The notes under the pieces were generated by a model. That model worked only from the letters and a program-made list of their open reading frames with translations, had not been told where the DNA came from and ran no database searches. Shown piece by piece: positions 37,171 to 45,365 of a stretch of 48,412 nucleotides of DNA; positions within the stretch are counted from its first letter, which is position 1, and every line of letters starts with the position of its first letter. The stretch comes from Candidatus Achromatium palustre (GTDB lineage Bacteria > Pseudomonadota > Gammaproteobacteria > Chromatiales > Chromatiaceae), in NCBI GenBank assembly GCA_001044195.1, contig LFCU01000238.1, positions 1 to 48,412 on the forward strand. The letters run 5' to 3'. Both the position numbers and the translations under genes were made by a program.

Positions 37171-40100
37171 TTACTGCACCCTAGCAATAGCTAAATCTCC
37201 AAACAATTCCCGTCTACTAAGCCACGGGGTTTGTTGACCTGCTGATTCTGTATTAACTGTCTTACTAACATAGTCAACTAATTCCATAAATTCCACAAAG
37301 CCATTATTGTTACGATCTGCGTCTTTAGATTTAGCACTTAGGGCTTGGGTAATATAGTGGGTGAAAAAGCCTGCACCATTGCCTATATCAGGGCTTTCTA
37401 GGGCTGATTGTCGTCCTTTGGAAGCGGAAAATACCATAACTCCACCTGTACCACCGCTGAAAAACTTAGCTGCAAGTTCATCGTTAGGTACAACGGTTTC
37501 ATTGGTAATGCTACCAGAGCGACAGGCATCGAGGAATAGGATGGTGCGGCCTTTAATACGATTAAGGTAGTTACCTAAAGTTTGCCAATCTAGGCCACCA
37601 TTTTGGGGATTAGCCAATGTACCTTCTTGGGTGACATACCAGAATTTACCATTCTTATCTTGTGCACCGTGACCAGCAAAGAAGATTACAGCAATGTCAT
37701 TAGCATCCATCTGCGCTAGGACATTTAAGCCCTTAATAATAGCTTGGGGTGTAGCTTCTTTATTAGTCAGGGTATAGTCCCGTACATCAGCAAACATCTT
37801 GCCCTTTTGTTGCCGTAAGGCTTGTACTAGATGTTGGGCATCTGTATGGGCAAATTCTAATGATTCAGCAGGCATTTTTGGATATTCACTAATGCCCACG
37901 GCCATGACATATAGAGTTGGTTTTTTTATGCTAGGAACATTGGCTACAACGTCAACTGATGCCTGATTACTGGAAAAGCCTTTAGTGTCATAGGCTACGG
38001 CAGTAATGCGGTTGGGACCATTAAATAGAGGAACTTGTAGATCAAATCGTTGCTGTGGTTGGCTTACAGCTTGTTCTAAGGTAGGTTTGCCATTTACAAA
38101 GATGCGTAGGGTTTTGGCATTTACACCGTCACGGGAGGTTACGTCGAGGGCCAGTGGATATTGAGCTTTATCAGTGTTGATGGTGGCAAAGCTACGAGTT
38201 TTTAGTAAGGTTACTCGTGGAGGACGGGTAAGTTTTGGTGCTGGAGTTCCAGCGGTTAAATCTCCTGCCAAACGGGCTTTGATGATATCAGGACGACGGA
38301 ATAGGGATTCAAATTGTTCGAAGCCGAAGGTTTCAAGATCTGCGACATAGTAAATAGCTCCTTTGCCTTCTGGACTAGTATTATAGTAGCCATCTGGAGT
38401 ATTAATGCTCCATTCACCATCTTCAGAGTACACCATTTGAGCAATTTGTTGCTCTGAAAATGTATTCCATATACGTATTGTGCCATCTTTACTTCCAGAA
38501 AAAATTTGAGAATTGTCGTGAGAAAAAATAGCTGACAATACTGTATCTGAATGTCCACGATATTCATGTATTTTTTGTCCAGTAGATACATCCCACAGCG
38601 TTAAAACACTACTATTCGACAAGTCAGAACCACCATGACTTTTATCTCCACTTCCAGCAAGAATAAATTTACTGTCAGTGGAATAAGTAATAGAGTTTAC
38701 AGGTAATGGTATATTTAAATAACGTAATTTTTTTCCAGTTTTTAACTCCCACAAAAACGCTTTGTGGTAAGAATAAGCAAATATTCCAATTTTACCATTA
38801 GGGGAAACTTTAACGATGTCAGGACGGCCAATATTAGGCAAGAGCAATGAAAATGTACGCATCTTTTGGCCAGTAGTAGCATCCCACAATTCATCCCCTA
38901 TGATTATACTTTTTCCATTAGCAAAAAATGATAGTGGAAATCTGTATCCAGAGGACGTAAATGTTTGTTGTTTTTTTCTAGTGGCAAGATTCCATAACTC
39001 TATACCATAAATTCCAACACATATTATTGTTTTATTGTTTGGCGAGAGTGCAATATTACTTTCATTACACAAGCTGGATAATTTCCGACCTGTTGCCATT
39101 TCCCACATATTGGCCTGACCAATACATCCATCGCAATATCCATCTCCTTTAGTAATAGCAAATTTACCATCTGCAGAAAAAACTGCATAAGAGATTGCAC
39201 TGTCGCCATTAAACGTTCCAAAATGTTGTAATCCTTGAGCCAATTTTAAATCCCATGCACCTACATTCTCTCTAATTCCGATGTTCCGTCCCATCCAACC
39301 ACCATTTGCGTAAAAAAGTTTGTGTCCATTGGAAGAAATGCCTACTGAAACTACAGGACTTAAGTATTCATTGAATGATCGCAATTTTTTGCAAGTGGCA
39401 ACATTCCATAATATTAAATTTCTTTCTTTGTCACTTGATACAACCATTTGCTCATCAGGAGAAAAAGCTGCTGAAACGAAAGGGTCTGCATCTCCTTGGT
39501 CAAGAATACATTTGTTTTTATCTTGTTTTTTCAACACTAATTCACGATAGATTTCATTTCCTTCATAACTTATAATTCCACTTCGAGCGTAAATCACAAA
39601 CTGATTAATAGAAGAAAAAGCAGTAAAATTTACATCATCACCTGTCTCTATCGTATCGGCAGCTTTTTCTCCGTTGAATTCACTAGAAGAAAATTCTTGA
39701 TTGATACTAGGAATTTTTAATCCTATTCCCAATTTACGAAAATCCAACTCATATTTACAGAAATCAGAATGGCATAATGAATTTTCATTTGGCTGGAATG
39801 TAACCGAAATTATATCTTTAGGAACATTAGGAGATATTTGAACTGGAATTTGTTTGCCTGTAGATATCTTCCAAAGCATAGGAATATCATTTTTTTGTTC
39901 ATTACGAATATAAAGAACAAACTTGCCATCGGGCGAAAATGTAATTGGAAAATTTGATGTTGCCCCCCCTTGAAAGGTCTTTAATTCTTGTCCTGTAACT
40001 GTTTCCCAAAGTTTTAAAGTACCATCTTGTTGTCCTGATATCACAAAGCGTCCGTCAGGAGAAAAATTGACTGAAATAATTTCTTGGGTATGTCCTATTA

Positions 40101-40989
40101 GTGTACGTAATTCTTTGCCAGTTGCTACTTCCCATATTTTTACAAGATGATCTGATCCACCAGATACAATAAGTTTATTGTTGGGAGAAAAAACAATTGA
40201 TGTAATATATCCAGAATGCCCTATCGGAATTACTTGCTGTAAAGGAGCTGAATCTCGGGTGACCTCAGTATTAGATTGAACTTTTGCCTGTTGCTTTTCT
40301 TGAGCCAACTTGCCCAACCGTTCCCTTTCATCACTCAAAATACTACGAAGCTCTGCTATTTGATCTTTAGTCATTATTGGTAGCACTGAAAACCAATAAT
40401 TTCTTTCTTCATCATCCATAGATGGACTAGCAAGAATCTGCGGTATTAAATCTGGATATTTGTTTTTTGCTTCGTCAGGAATTACGAGTTGACGGCTATT
40501 TTTTGCAACTTTATTATTGGCTGCTGTGCGTAATGCCGTAAGTAGATTAGTGCTTATCTTACCACTTACTGCCAGCCCTTTAGCCTGTTCAAAACGCCGG
40601 ATAGCATTTCGTGTTTTACTACCCATCAAACCATCTATTGGCCCTGGATCATAACCTTGCGCAGTCAACAATCGCTGTGCTTCCTCAACATCACTATTAC
40701 TAATAGCTGGTTGCGGATTATTTGCCCTCCGTAACGCGGCAAGTAATCTAATACTAACTCTACCTGTAACTTTTAGCCCTTTAGCCCGTTCAAAACGCCG
40801 GATAGCCCTTCGAGTTTTACCACCCATCAAACCATCTACCGGACCAGGGTTATAACCTTGCAGAGTCAACAAACGCTGCGCCTCTTCTACATTAGCAGTC
40901 CATTGCGCTGCCTTAAGACCAGCTATTCCTAAAATTAAGACAACAATACTAATAAGTAAAATAGGGAAGAAATGTTTATAAAATTGCAT
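37171..40989 (-). CDS. peptidoglycan-binding / WD40 / caspase-like (C14) multidomain protein
   Basis: 1272 residues from MQFYKHFF (an ATG 9 bases upstream is possible). Signal peptide 1-28 (GLKAA-QW). Two peptidoglycan-binding repeats follow (about 33-88 and 100-155; EEAQRLLT.QGY.PGP.DGLMG.KTR.AI). A charged linker leads to WD40-type repeats (about 260-855, some diverged). Then come the TPDGYYNTSPEG junction, an Ig-like segment and the caspase-like domain from about 1023, with His1107 (AGHGAQ) and Cys1156 (LDACRSGS). An EF-hand-like loop DRNNNGFVEFME lies at 1225-1236. Predicted to be exported and held to the cell wall, sensing through the propeller. The last 400 residues closely match the protein at 29073, while the sensor parts differ. 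Confidence 0.9.
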   Translation of the reverse strand: MQFYKHFFPILLISIVVLILGIAGLKAAQWTANVEEAQRLLTLQGYNPGPVDGLMGGKTRRAIRRFERAKGLKVTGRVSIRLLAALRRANNPQPAISNSDVEEAQRLLTAQGYDPGPIDGLMGSKTRNAIRRFEQAKGLAVSGKISTNLLTALRTAANNKVAKNSRQLVIPDEAKNKYPDLIPQILASPSMDDEERNYWFSVLPIMTKDQIAELRSILSDERERLGKLAQEKQQAKVQSNTEVTRDSAPLQQVIPIGHSGYITSIVFSPNNKLIVSGGSDHLVKIWEVATGKELRTLIGHTQEIISVNFSPDGRFVISGQQDGTLKLWETVTGQELKTFQGGATSNFPITFSPDGKFVLYIRNEQKNDIPMLWKISTGKQIPVQISPNVPKDIISVTFQPNENSLCHSDFCKYELDFRKLGIGLKIPSINQEFSSSEFNGEKAADTIETGDDVNFTAFSSINQFVIYARSGIISYEGNEIYRELVLKKQDKNKCILDQGDADPFVSAAFSPDEQMVVSSDKERNLILWNVATCKKLRSFNEYLSPVVSVGISSNGHKLFYANGGWMGRNIGIRENVGAWDLKLAQGLQHFGTFNGDSAISYAVFSADGKFAITKGDGYCDGCIGQANMWEMATGRKLSSLCNESNIALSPNNKTIICVGIYGIELWNLATRKKQQTFTSSGYRFPLSFFANGKSIIIGDELWDATTGQKMRTFSLLLPNIGRPDIVKVSPNGKIGIFAYSYHKAFLWELKTGKKLRYLNIPLPVNSITYSTDSKFILAGSGDKSHGGSDLSNSSVLTLWDVSTGQKIHEYRGHSDTVLSAIFSHDNSQIFSGSKDGTIRIWNTFSEQQIAQMVYSEDGEWSINTPDGYYNTSPEGKGAIYYVADLETFGFEQFESLFRRPDIIKARLAGDLTAGTPAPKLTRPPRVTLLKTRSFATINTDKAQYPLALDVTSRDGVNAKTLRIFVNGKPTLEQAVSQPQQRFDLQVPLFNGPNRITAVAYDTKGFSSNQASVDVVANVPSIKKPTLYVMAVGISEYPKMPAESLEFAHTDAQHLVQALRQQKGKMFADVRDYTLTNKEATPQAIIKGLNVLAQMDANDIAVIFFAGHGAQDKNGKFWYVTQEGTLANPQNGGLDWQTLGNYLNRIKGRTILFLDACRSGSITNETVVPNDELAAKFFSGGTGGVMVFSASKGRQSALESPDIGNGAGFFTHYITQALSAKSKDADRNNNGFVEFMELVDYVSKTVNTESAGQQTPWLSRRELFGDLAIARVQ

Positions 40990-41035
40990 ATTTAGCATAC
41001 CATAAATAACCCATAATTATATATCACATTATATT

Positions 41036-41104
41036 AGAGATTATCCGAAACCCCAATTTTTATTTTATCGTTACTGGATTGATAAAAGGTTTCGGATAAT
41101 GTCT
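41036..41104. mobile_element. MITE family 3, copy B
   Basis: 69 bp, ends AGAGATTATCCGAAACC and GGTTTCGGATAATGTCT. It shares its interior (TATCGTTA..GGA) with the copy at 36135-36203 and lies upstream of the large caspase gene. Confidence 0.8.
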
Positions 41105-41200
41105 ATTTGATCATACTATTATAGTCAAGAATTTTATTAAAGTTTGCGGAAAATAAATTGTACACTGTTCTTAATTGTTATCAATTTAGCTAGTTATTCC

Positions 41201-41339
41201 AAGCAGCGTAGGTTGGGTTGCCATCTTTTGGGCAACCCAACATAACCAAATTATATCATAATGTAAATGTAATGGCGATTGAATTGATAAGAAAAAATAT
41301 TTGGTTGGCGATAATGCCACCAATCCCACCTACGCTGAT
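41201..41339. mobile_element. MITE family 4, copy A
   Basis: About 139 bp with ends AGCAGCGTAGGTTGGG and CCCACCTACGCTG. It matches the element at 43491-43628 almost base for base, including TTATATCATAATGTAAATGT. Both are followed by the same vapC 3' fragment, so the unit spread as a larger duplication of about 230 bp. Confidence 0.75.
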
Positions 41340-41367
41340 AACCATATTATGACTGTACATAAGATTT

Positions 41368-41435
41368 TTATGAATTTGTCCAATTTTCATATCTTAATCC
41401 TGGAATACGTGAAAATTCTCGGATATTATTTTATA
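41368..41435 (-). pseudogene. vapC 3'-end remnant
   Basis: Reads NNIREFSRIPGLRYENWTNS-stop, nearly the same as the end of the vapC at 43656 (NNIREFSRIPGLKYENWANS). With the adjoining MITE it forms the duplicated block. The rest of the gene is absent. Confidence 0.8.
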
Positions 41436-41467
41436 GCATCATAATATGTTGAGTGTATATTTTGGGT

Positions 41468-41863
41468 TTAATAGTGTTTAGAGATAATATTGGTTGCCGC
41501 AAGCCAAAGTGCATTGTCATAGCTAATTAGTTGCACTGATTCTAATTCCGCTTGAGCAATCAACATCCGATCAAAAGGATCACGATGATCGATAGCTAAA
41601 CTTCCAGCTCGTAAAGCATGGGTAGATGTGACAGGCAATTCAGTAAACTTAGCTTTAGCAAGAATTGCATGATAATTCTCAACCAGCTCTTTAGCTTCTA
41701 GCAACTTGCCAATACGATATTTCGTCGCAATTTCCCAGGCTGAAGCACTACTTACTAATATGATGTTAGCAGGATCACTAATTATAGCACGTATCGCTTG
41801 ATCTAACTTTGGATCATCAAACAACCACCATAACAATAAGTGAGTATCGATTAAATATTTCAT
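41468..41863 (-). CDS. PIN-domain toxin (VapC-like)
   Basis: 131 residues from the ATG overlapping the antitoxin stop by 4 bp. YLIDTHLLLWWL (first Asp), SAWEIATKYRIGKL (Glu), DHRDPFDRMLIAQAEL (Asp pair) and ISYDNAL. Full length, same DPFDR subfamily as the toxin at 34380. Confidence 0.9.
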   Translation of the reverse strand: MKYLIDTHLLLWWLFDDPKLDQAIRAIISDPANIILVSSASAWEIATKYRIGKLLEAKELVENYHAILAKAKFTELPVTSTHALRAGSLAIDHRDPFDRMLIAQAELESVQLISYDNALWLAATNIISKHY

Positions 41864-42066
41864 TCCCAAGCTTGTAACTCATCTTCTGATAAGGGTTCAA
41901 AAAATGCATCGCCTAATTTGCCTTTTAACAATCCAGGTTGACGCATATTGGCACTATCTTTGGCTAAACCAATCCGAAAGTAATGAATCAAATCATACAA
42001 GATTGCCAATTTTGCTTCAGGAACTTGCTGCACCTCACGAATAATAAGTTGCTGTATTTCTGTCAT
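41860..42066 (-). CDS. antitoxin (DUF2281-like)
   Basis: 68 residues: IIREVQQVPEAKLAILYDLI, HYFRIGL, then GLLKGKLGDAFFEPLSEDEL, the usual toxin-facing tail of this antitoxin type. It is coupled to the PIN toxin by ATGA. Confidence 0.85.
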   Translation of the reverse strand: MTEIQQLIIREVQQVPEAKLAILYDLIHYFRIGLAKDSANMRQPGLLKGKLGDAFFEPLSEDELQAWE

Positions 42067-42387
42067 TATATTTACGTCCTATTTTGGCTATGTCAAGCAT
42101 CCTTCACCTAATGCTTCAGCCTTGCTGTTCCTAAAAACTTGGACAAAACTGGACATTTTTAGGTAATTCGCTCTCTGTTGATAACTCTTCCGAATTGCAA
42201 CTAGAGTCCTGGTTGAGCAGTCCCAACCGAACGGTCAACCTTTGTTGACAACATTATGCATTCATACTTAACTGGAGTGGATAACATTTGCGATCTCCCA
42301 AATTAGCTTATATGACGGATAAAATATAGTTCATCTGTTGCAGTGCAACTATTATAACCTCACAAATGCAACACTTTGCAGTTTATC
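42067..42387. other. intergenic region without a recognised gene
   Basis: Between two TA modules. It contains short direct and inverted words (AACTTGGACAAAACTGGACA; GTTGACAACATTATGCATTC) that look like the edge of an old insertion sequence, but no open frame, RNA or paired ends were found. Confidence 0.4.
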
Positions 42388-42594
42388 TTAGGAAGTTTGA
42401 TACTTTACAATTTGCTGATAAAGACTGTCTACTGTCTCTTCTGCAAATAGGGTTTCGCGGATAGCCAGGTAATCAGATTTATCTTGCTGTATAGTAGCAA
42501 TTAAATGAGCAAGTTTATCGGCTGCCATGTGTTGTAGCAAAATATCCATCGCCTCTGCAATAATCTCTTGATCATGATACAGTGTCACATTCAT
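42388..42594 (-). CDS. antitoxin-like protein of a reversed-order PIN module
   Basis: 68 residues: MNVTLYHDQEIIAEAMDILL, LAHLIATIQQDKSDYLAIRE and TVDSLYQQI. Helical, located after the PIN fragment and overlapping it by 4 bp (ATGA). In this type the PIN gene comes first. With the toxin cut short, it is probably an orphan partner. Confidence 0.65.
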   Translation of the reverse strand: MNVTLYHDQEIIAEAMDILLQHMAADKLAHLIATIQQDKSDYLAIRETLFAEETVDSLYQQIVKYQTS

Positions 42595-42874
42595 AGAAGC
42601 TGGCCTAGATTTAAAATAAAATGTATAGGATTTTGTACTATAAGTATATCATTATGATAACTTTTGATAAGTTTATCATCGCAAGTTATAAAATAGTCAC
42701 AATGCTCAAGTTCAGCACAAGCGATGTGTAGCGCATCGAGTGCTTTACAACCGTCCTTTTCTGATTGTGATGCTCGTCTATACACATGTTCATCAACTTG
42801 TAAGTAGATAGCAGCTTTCTGCAAACACTGCTTGACCCATCTTTTCCGTAACCAGAATGGATTTTTGTCGTTTT
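42591..42874 (-). pseudogene. N-truncated PIN-domain toxin
   Basis: The open frame begins just after a stop near 42873 and reads NPFWLRKRWVKQCLQKAAIY..., then GCKALDALHIACAELEHCDY and FITCDDKLIKSY. These are the C-terminal PIN motifs with their Asp residues. The N-terminal half with the first Asp and the Glu is missing. Confidence 0.75.
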
Positions 42875-43092
42875 AAAATTCTAATACACTGGAAACTAAT
42901 AGATTTAGCTTTCCTGCCTTTACTAATTGTAAAATGGCAGTAATTGCTACAGATTCCATTTTAATACGAGGCTGATTTTGATCGTCAAACGGACGATTAT
43001 ATATTGGTATCTAAATAAATGGTTTGGGAAGGCATAAAAGTATCTATAATCCCAGCTCGTAAAATTAGGTAAAGCAAAAGCGAAATCTATCA

Positions 43093-43254
43093 TCAATTTG
43101 CTACTGCATTATGATTATAACCTTGAAAAGTCAACAAAAGCTGTGCCTCCTCTACATTAGCAGTCCATTGCGCCGCCTTAAGACCAGCTATTCCCAAAAT
43201 TAAGACAACAATACTAATAAGTAAAATAGGGAAGAAATGTTTATAAGATTGCAT
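43093..43254 (-). pseudogene. signal-peptide fragment (53-codon micro-ORF), type MQSYKHFF
   Basis: The product begins MQSYKHFFPILLISIVVLIL, continues GLKAAQWTANVEEAQLLLTF and ends QGYNHNAVAN. Matches residues 1-44 of the large caspase protein, then leaves it at QGYN. The block 43106-43160 is almost identical to 45307-45360, so direct repeats enclose the TA modules in between. Confidence 0.8.
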
Positions 43255-43283
43255 ATTTAGCTTACCATTAATTAAAGATTGCA

Positions 43284-43457
43284 TTATAAATTTGTAGATA
43301 CTGGCTTTTCCTTTATTTTTCGATTCACCAATCTGTGTGCATATTTTTTTTCACCTTCCTTAATTGCAGCATAAATACGTTCAAAATTATTATTATATTT
43401 AGCAGCATGTGCTTGTCTAATGTTACGAATTTCTTCTACAATTGGATCATCGGTCAT
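43284..43457 (-). CDS. small charged protein, antitoxin-like
   Basis: 57 residues from ATG at 43457: MTDDPIVEEIRNIRQAHAAK, then YNNNFERIYAAIKEGEKKYA and HRLVNRKIKEKP. The DDPIVEEIR..RQAHAAK opening occurs in a widespread small-protein family often next to PIN genes, so an antitoxin role is likely but unproven. Its own toxin is not adjacent. It ends 29 bases before the signal-peptide fragment. Confidence 0.6.
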   Translation of the reverse strand: MTDDPIVEEIRNIRQAHAAKYNNNFERIYAAIKEGEKKYAHRLVNRKIKEKPVSTNL

Positions 43458-43490
43458 TGATTAACTTCTCTGGTGAACAGATTATGGGGC

Positions 43491-43628
43491 TAGCAGCGTA
43501 GGTTGGGTTGCCATCTTTTGGTAACCCAACACAACCAAATTATATCATAATGTAAATGTGATGGAGATTGAATTGATAAAAAAAATATTTGGTTGGCGAT
43601 AATGCCACCAATCCAACCTACGCTGCTA
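43491..43628. mobile_element. MITE family 4, copy B
   Basis: 138 bp with ends TAGCAGCGTAGGTTGG and CCAACCTACGCTGCTA (perfect 16-bp inverted repeats). The sister copy at 41201-41339 has the same interior. It is inserted directly downstream of the vapC gene. Confidence 0.8.
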
Positions 43629-43655
43629 ACCATATTATGACTGTACATAAGATTT

Positions 43656-44072
43656 TTATGAATTTGCCCAATTTTCATATTTTAATCCTGGAATACGTGA
43701 AAATTCTCGGATATTGTTTGAAACCAGTATAATATTTAAAGCCAAGGCATGAGAAGCAATCCATAAATCATTCATACCAACGGAAGTACTTCGTTGGTTT
43801 AATTCAGCCCGTAATTGACCATAATATACAGCAGCATCTACTGGCAAAGGCAATACCGGGACCAGTGCCACAAAAACATTAATTTTTACTAATGATTGTT
43901 CCGGCGTTTAACTTTTAGCTGCACCATAACATAGCTCGCCATAAGTAATTATGGAGATAGCCGCCTCTTTTGGGCGAATGCGAGCAAAATGCCTAGCTAC
44001 TTCTTGCGGTTTATTTTTAGCTATATAAATACAAATGTTAGTATCAAGTAAGAATTTTATGGCAACTGCCAT
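43656..44072 (-). pseudogene. vapC-like toxin with one in-frame nonsense codon
   Basis: From ATG 44072: AIKFLLDTNICIYIAKNKPQ, ITYGELCYGAAKS, then TAA (43910-43908), then in the same frame TPEQSLVKINVFVALVPVLP, MNDLWIASHALALNIILVSN and REFSRIPGL. Without the stop it would be a complete VapC of about 138 residues with all PIN acids. The break is a single codon, so it is a recent loss or a sequencing error. Confidence 0.85.
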
Positions 44073-44076
44073 CGGA

Positions 44077-44319
44077 TCAAACCTCATCCAATGATTTAGG
44101 TTCACGAGGAAAATATTCATCTTCACGCCCATTGGCCATAAAATCTTCCGGTAATGATGCTAATACATCAAAAGCGGCAAGTAAATTTGCCGCAGGTTTC
44201 CGTATAATAAGTTCCTCATCCTGTTCGAGTATTTCCACTTCATCGCCAGGATGTAATCCAAATGCAGCTAGCACTTGAATCGCACAGTTATTGTCAAATT
44301 CGAAGACATATGTGTTCAT
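44077..44319 (-). CDS. AbrB/MazE-fold antitoxin (VapB-like)
   Basis: 80 residues from the ATG at 44319: MNTYVFEFDNNCAIQVLAAF, GLHPGDEVEILEQDEELIIR and a C-terminal tail FPREPKSLDEV. The swapped-hairpin pattern is that of AbrB-type antitoxins partnered with tRNA-cutting VapC. It lies 4 bases before the nonsense-carrying vapC. Its start overlaps the end of the truncated PIN gene upstream. Confidence 0.85.
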   Translation of the reverse strand: MNTYVFEFDNNCAIQVLAAFGLHPGDEVEILEQDEELIIRKPAANLLAAFDVLASLPEDFMANGREDEYFPREPKSLDEV

Positions 44320-44488
44320 GTGACGCACCTTGCGCATACAGCATGGCTATTTCCCACAAAGTAATATCAGCACAGGCTAATGTGCCAGATGCTACACCAT
44401 ATTCTACTGCAGAATAGGCATTAGAAGACAATCGTTTAGGTGCATCTACCCAAAATAATAACACATGGGTATCACAAATTATCTGCAT
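44294..44488 (-). pseudogene. C-truncated PIN-domain toxin
   Basis: From ATG 44488: MQIICDTHVLLFWVDAPKRL, then DITLWEIAMLYAQG, then a short unrelated tail ending at 44294. It holds the first Asp and the Glu but lacks the C-terminal half. The cut falls exactly where the next AbrB-vapC module begins, so that module has replaced the end of this one. Confidence 0.8.
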
Positions 44489-44720
44489 CCCCAGACCACT
44501 CTGTAGCAATAGGTGTAAGGACATCGCCAACAATCATCGTGCCCCGTAATTTTTCTAGCCGTCTTGTTGCAGCGTCCCGTTTATTATTATCAAAATATGG
44601 TATTAATCTAGCAACAGTTTTACCTTGCACCATAATGCCGATTTCATGCCCCTGTTCAACTCGTATTAAATAATCCAGCAAATGCTGACTAAATTCAGTA
44701 ACATTTACACTTTCCATCAT
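44472..44720 (-). CDS. Phd/YefM-like antitoxin
   Basis: 82 residues: MMESVNVTEFSQHLLDYLIR, VEQGHEIGIMVQGKTVARLI and a tail with RRLEKLRGTMIVGDVLTPIA. It overlaps the truncated PIN gene by 17 bp and probably remains as an orphan antitoxin. Confidence 0.85.
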   Translation of the reverse strand: MMESVNVTEFSQHLLDYLIRVEQGHEIGIMVQGKTVARLIPYFDNNKRDAATRRLEKLRGTMIVGDVLTPIATEWSGDADNL

Positions 44721-44764
44721 TGTATTCTTTCTTTTGAAGTTCGTAATTTATAAGATAGGTGAAG

Positions 44765-45061
44765 TTACTGAATTCGTTTTTTCCAATAATCAGGACGGCG
44801 GCTATTATGGGAAACAGCGATAACACATATTTTAGTATCTAAAATTTTGTAAACTATAGAATATGGAAAATGATGCATCACTAAACGTCGTGTATTGTGT
44901 AGCCATGAGGCTCCAAGTAGTGGAGACTGTGTTAATAAAGAAATAGAACGTTCAAAATCACTAAAAAATGTCTGTGCTAACCTTTTACCACCGCGCTCCT
45001 TGTAATATGTAGCAGCTTCTTTCATATCTTGTTTAGCATCTGGATGTAGTGAATATTTCAT
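44765..45061 (-). CDS. ParE/RelE-family toxin
   Basis: 98 residues, full length: MKYSLHPDAKQDMKEAATYY, FFSDFERSISLLTQSPLLGA, FPYSIVYKI and ICVIAVSHNSRRPDYWKKR. This is the RelE/ParE fold; ParE members poison gyrase while RelE members cut mRNA, and the target here is not determined. It follows its antitoxin by 3 bases. Confidence 0.9.
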   Translation of the reverse strand: MKYSLHPDAKQDMKEAATYYKERGGKRLAQTFFSDFERSISLLTQSPLLGASWLHNTRRLVMHHFPYSIVYKILDTKICVIAVSHNSRRPDYWKKRIQ

Positions 45062-45064
45062 GGA

Positions 45065-45286
45065 TTAAAATTCAGATTTAAGTTGTGCAAGTGTTTCTGG
45101 TCCTGACAACAATGTAACTGTTCCATGATCTATTTCTGCACATCGTTTTGCGATTTCTTCAGCCCATGCATCTTCAATATCTGGCTCTGTATCTAGGCTT
45201 GTAATTAAACGCTCCACTAAACGTACTCTTTGCATTGTAGACAAACTTAATGCTTTAGATTCAAGTTCTTCAATAATTTCAAACAT
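45065..45286 (-). CDS. addiction-module antitoxin (TIGR02574-like)
   Basis: 73 residues: EIIEELESKALSLSTMQRVR, LVERLITSLDTEPDIEDAWA and EEIAKRCAEIDHG. This is the pattern of the antitoxins paired with ParE-type toxins. It is first in the module, 17 bases after the gene-start remnant at 45303. Confidence 0.9.
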   Translation of the reverse strand: MFEIIEELESKALSLSTMQRVRLVERLITSLDTEPDIEDAWAEEIAKRCAEIDHGTVTLLSGPETLAQLKSEF

Positions 45287-45302
45287 ACTTATGCCACCTT
45301 AC

Positions 45303-45365
45303 TCAATTATGATTATAACCTTGAAAAGTCAACAAAAGCTGTGCCTCCTCTACATTTGCAATAAA
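45303..45365 (-). pseudogene. gene-start remnant without its signal peptide
   Basis: Reads ANVEEAQLLLTFQGYNHN-stop directly after the stop of the Rpn gene. Identical or nearly so over 54 bp to 43106-43160. It is a fragment of the same peptidoglycan-binding gene start found at 43093 and 40989. Confidence 0.75.

Noticed and set aside
34239-45365. Integron with attC sites
   Set aside because: The repeats between TA modules are pieces of one coding sequence in fixed orientation, not attC-type recombination sites, and no integrase is present.
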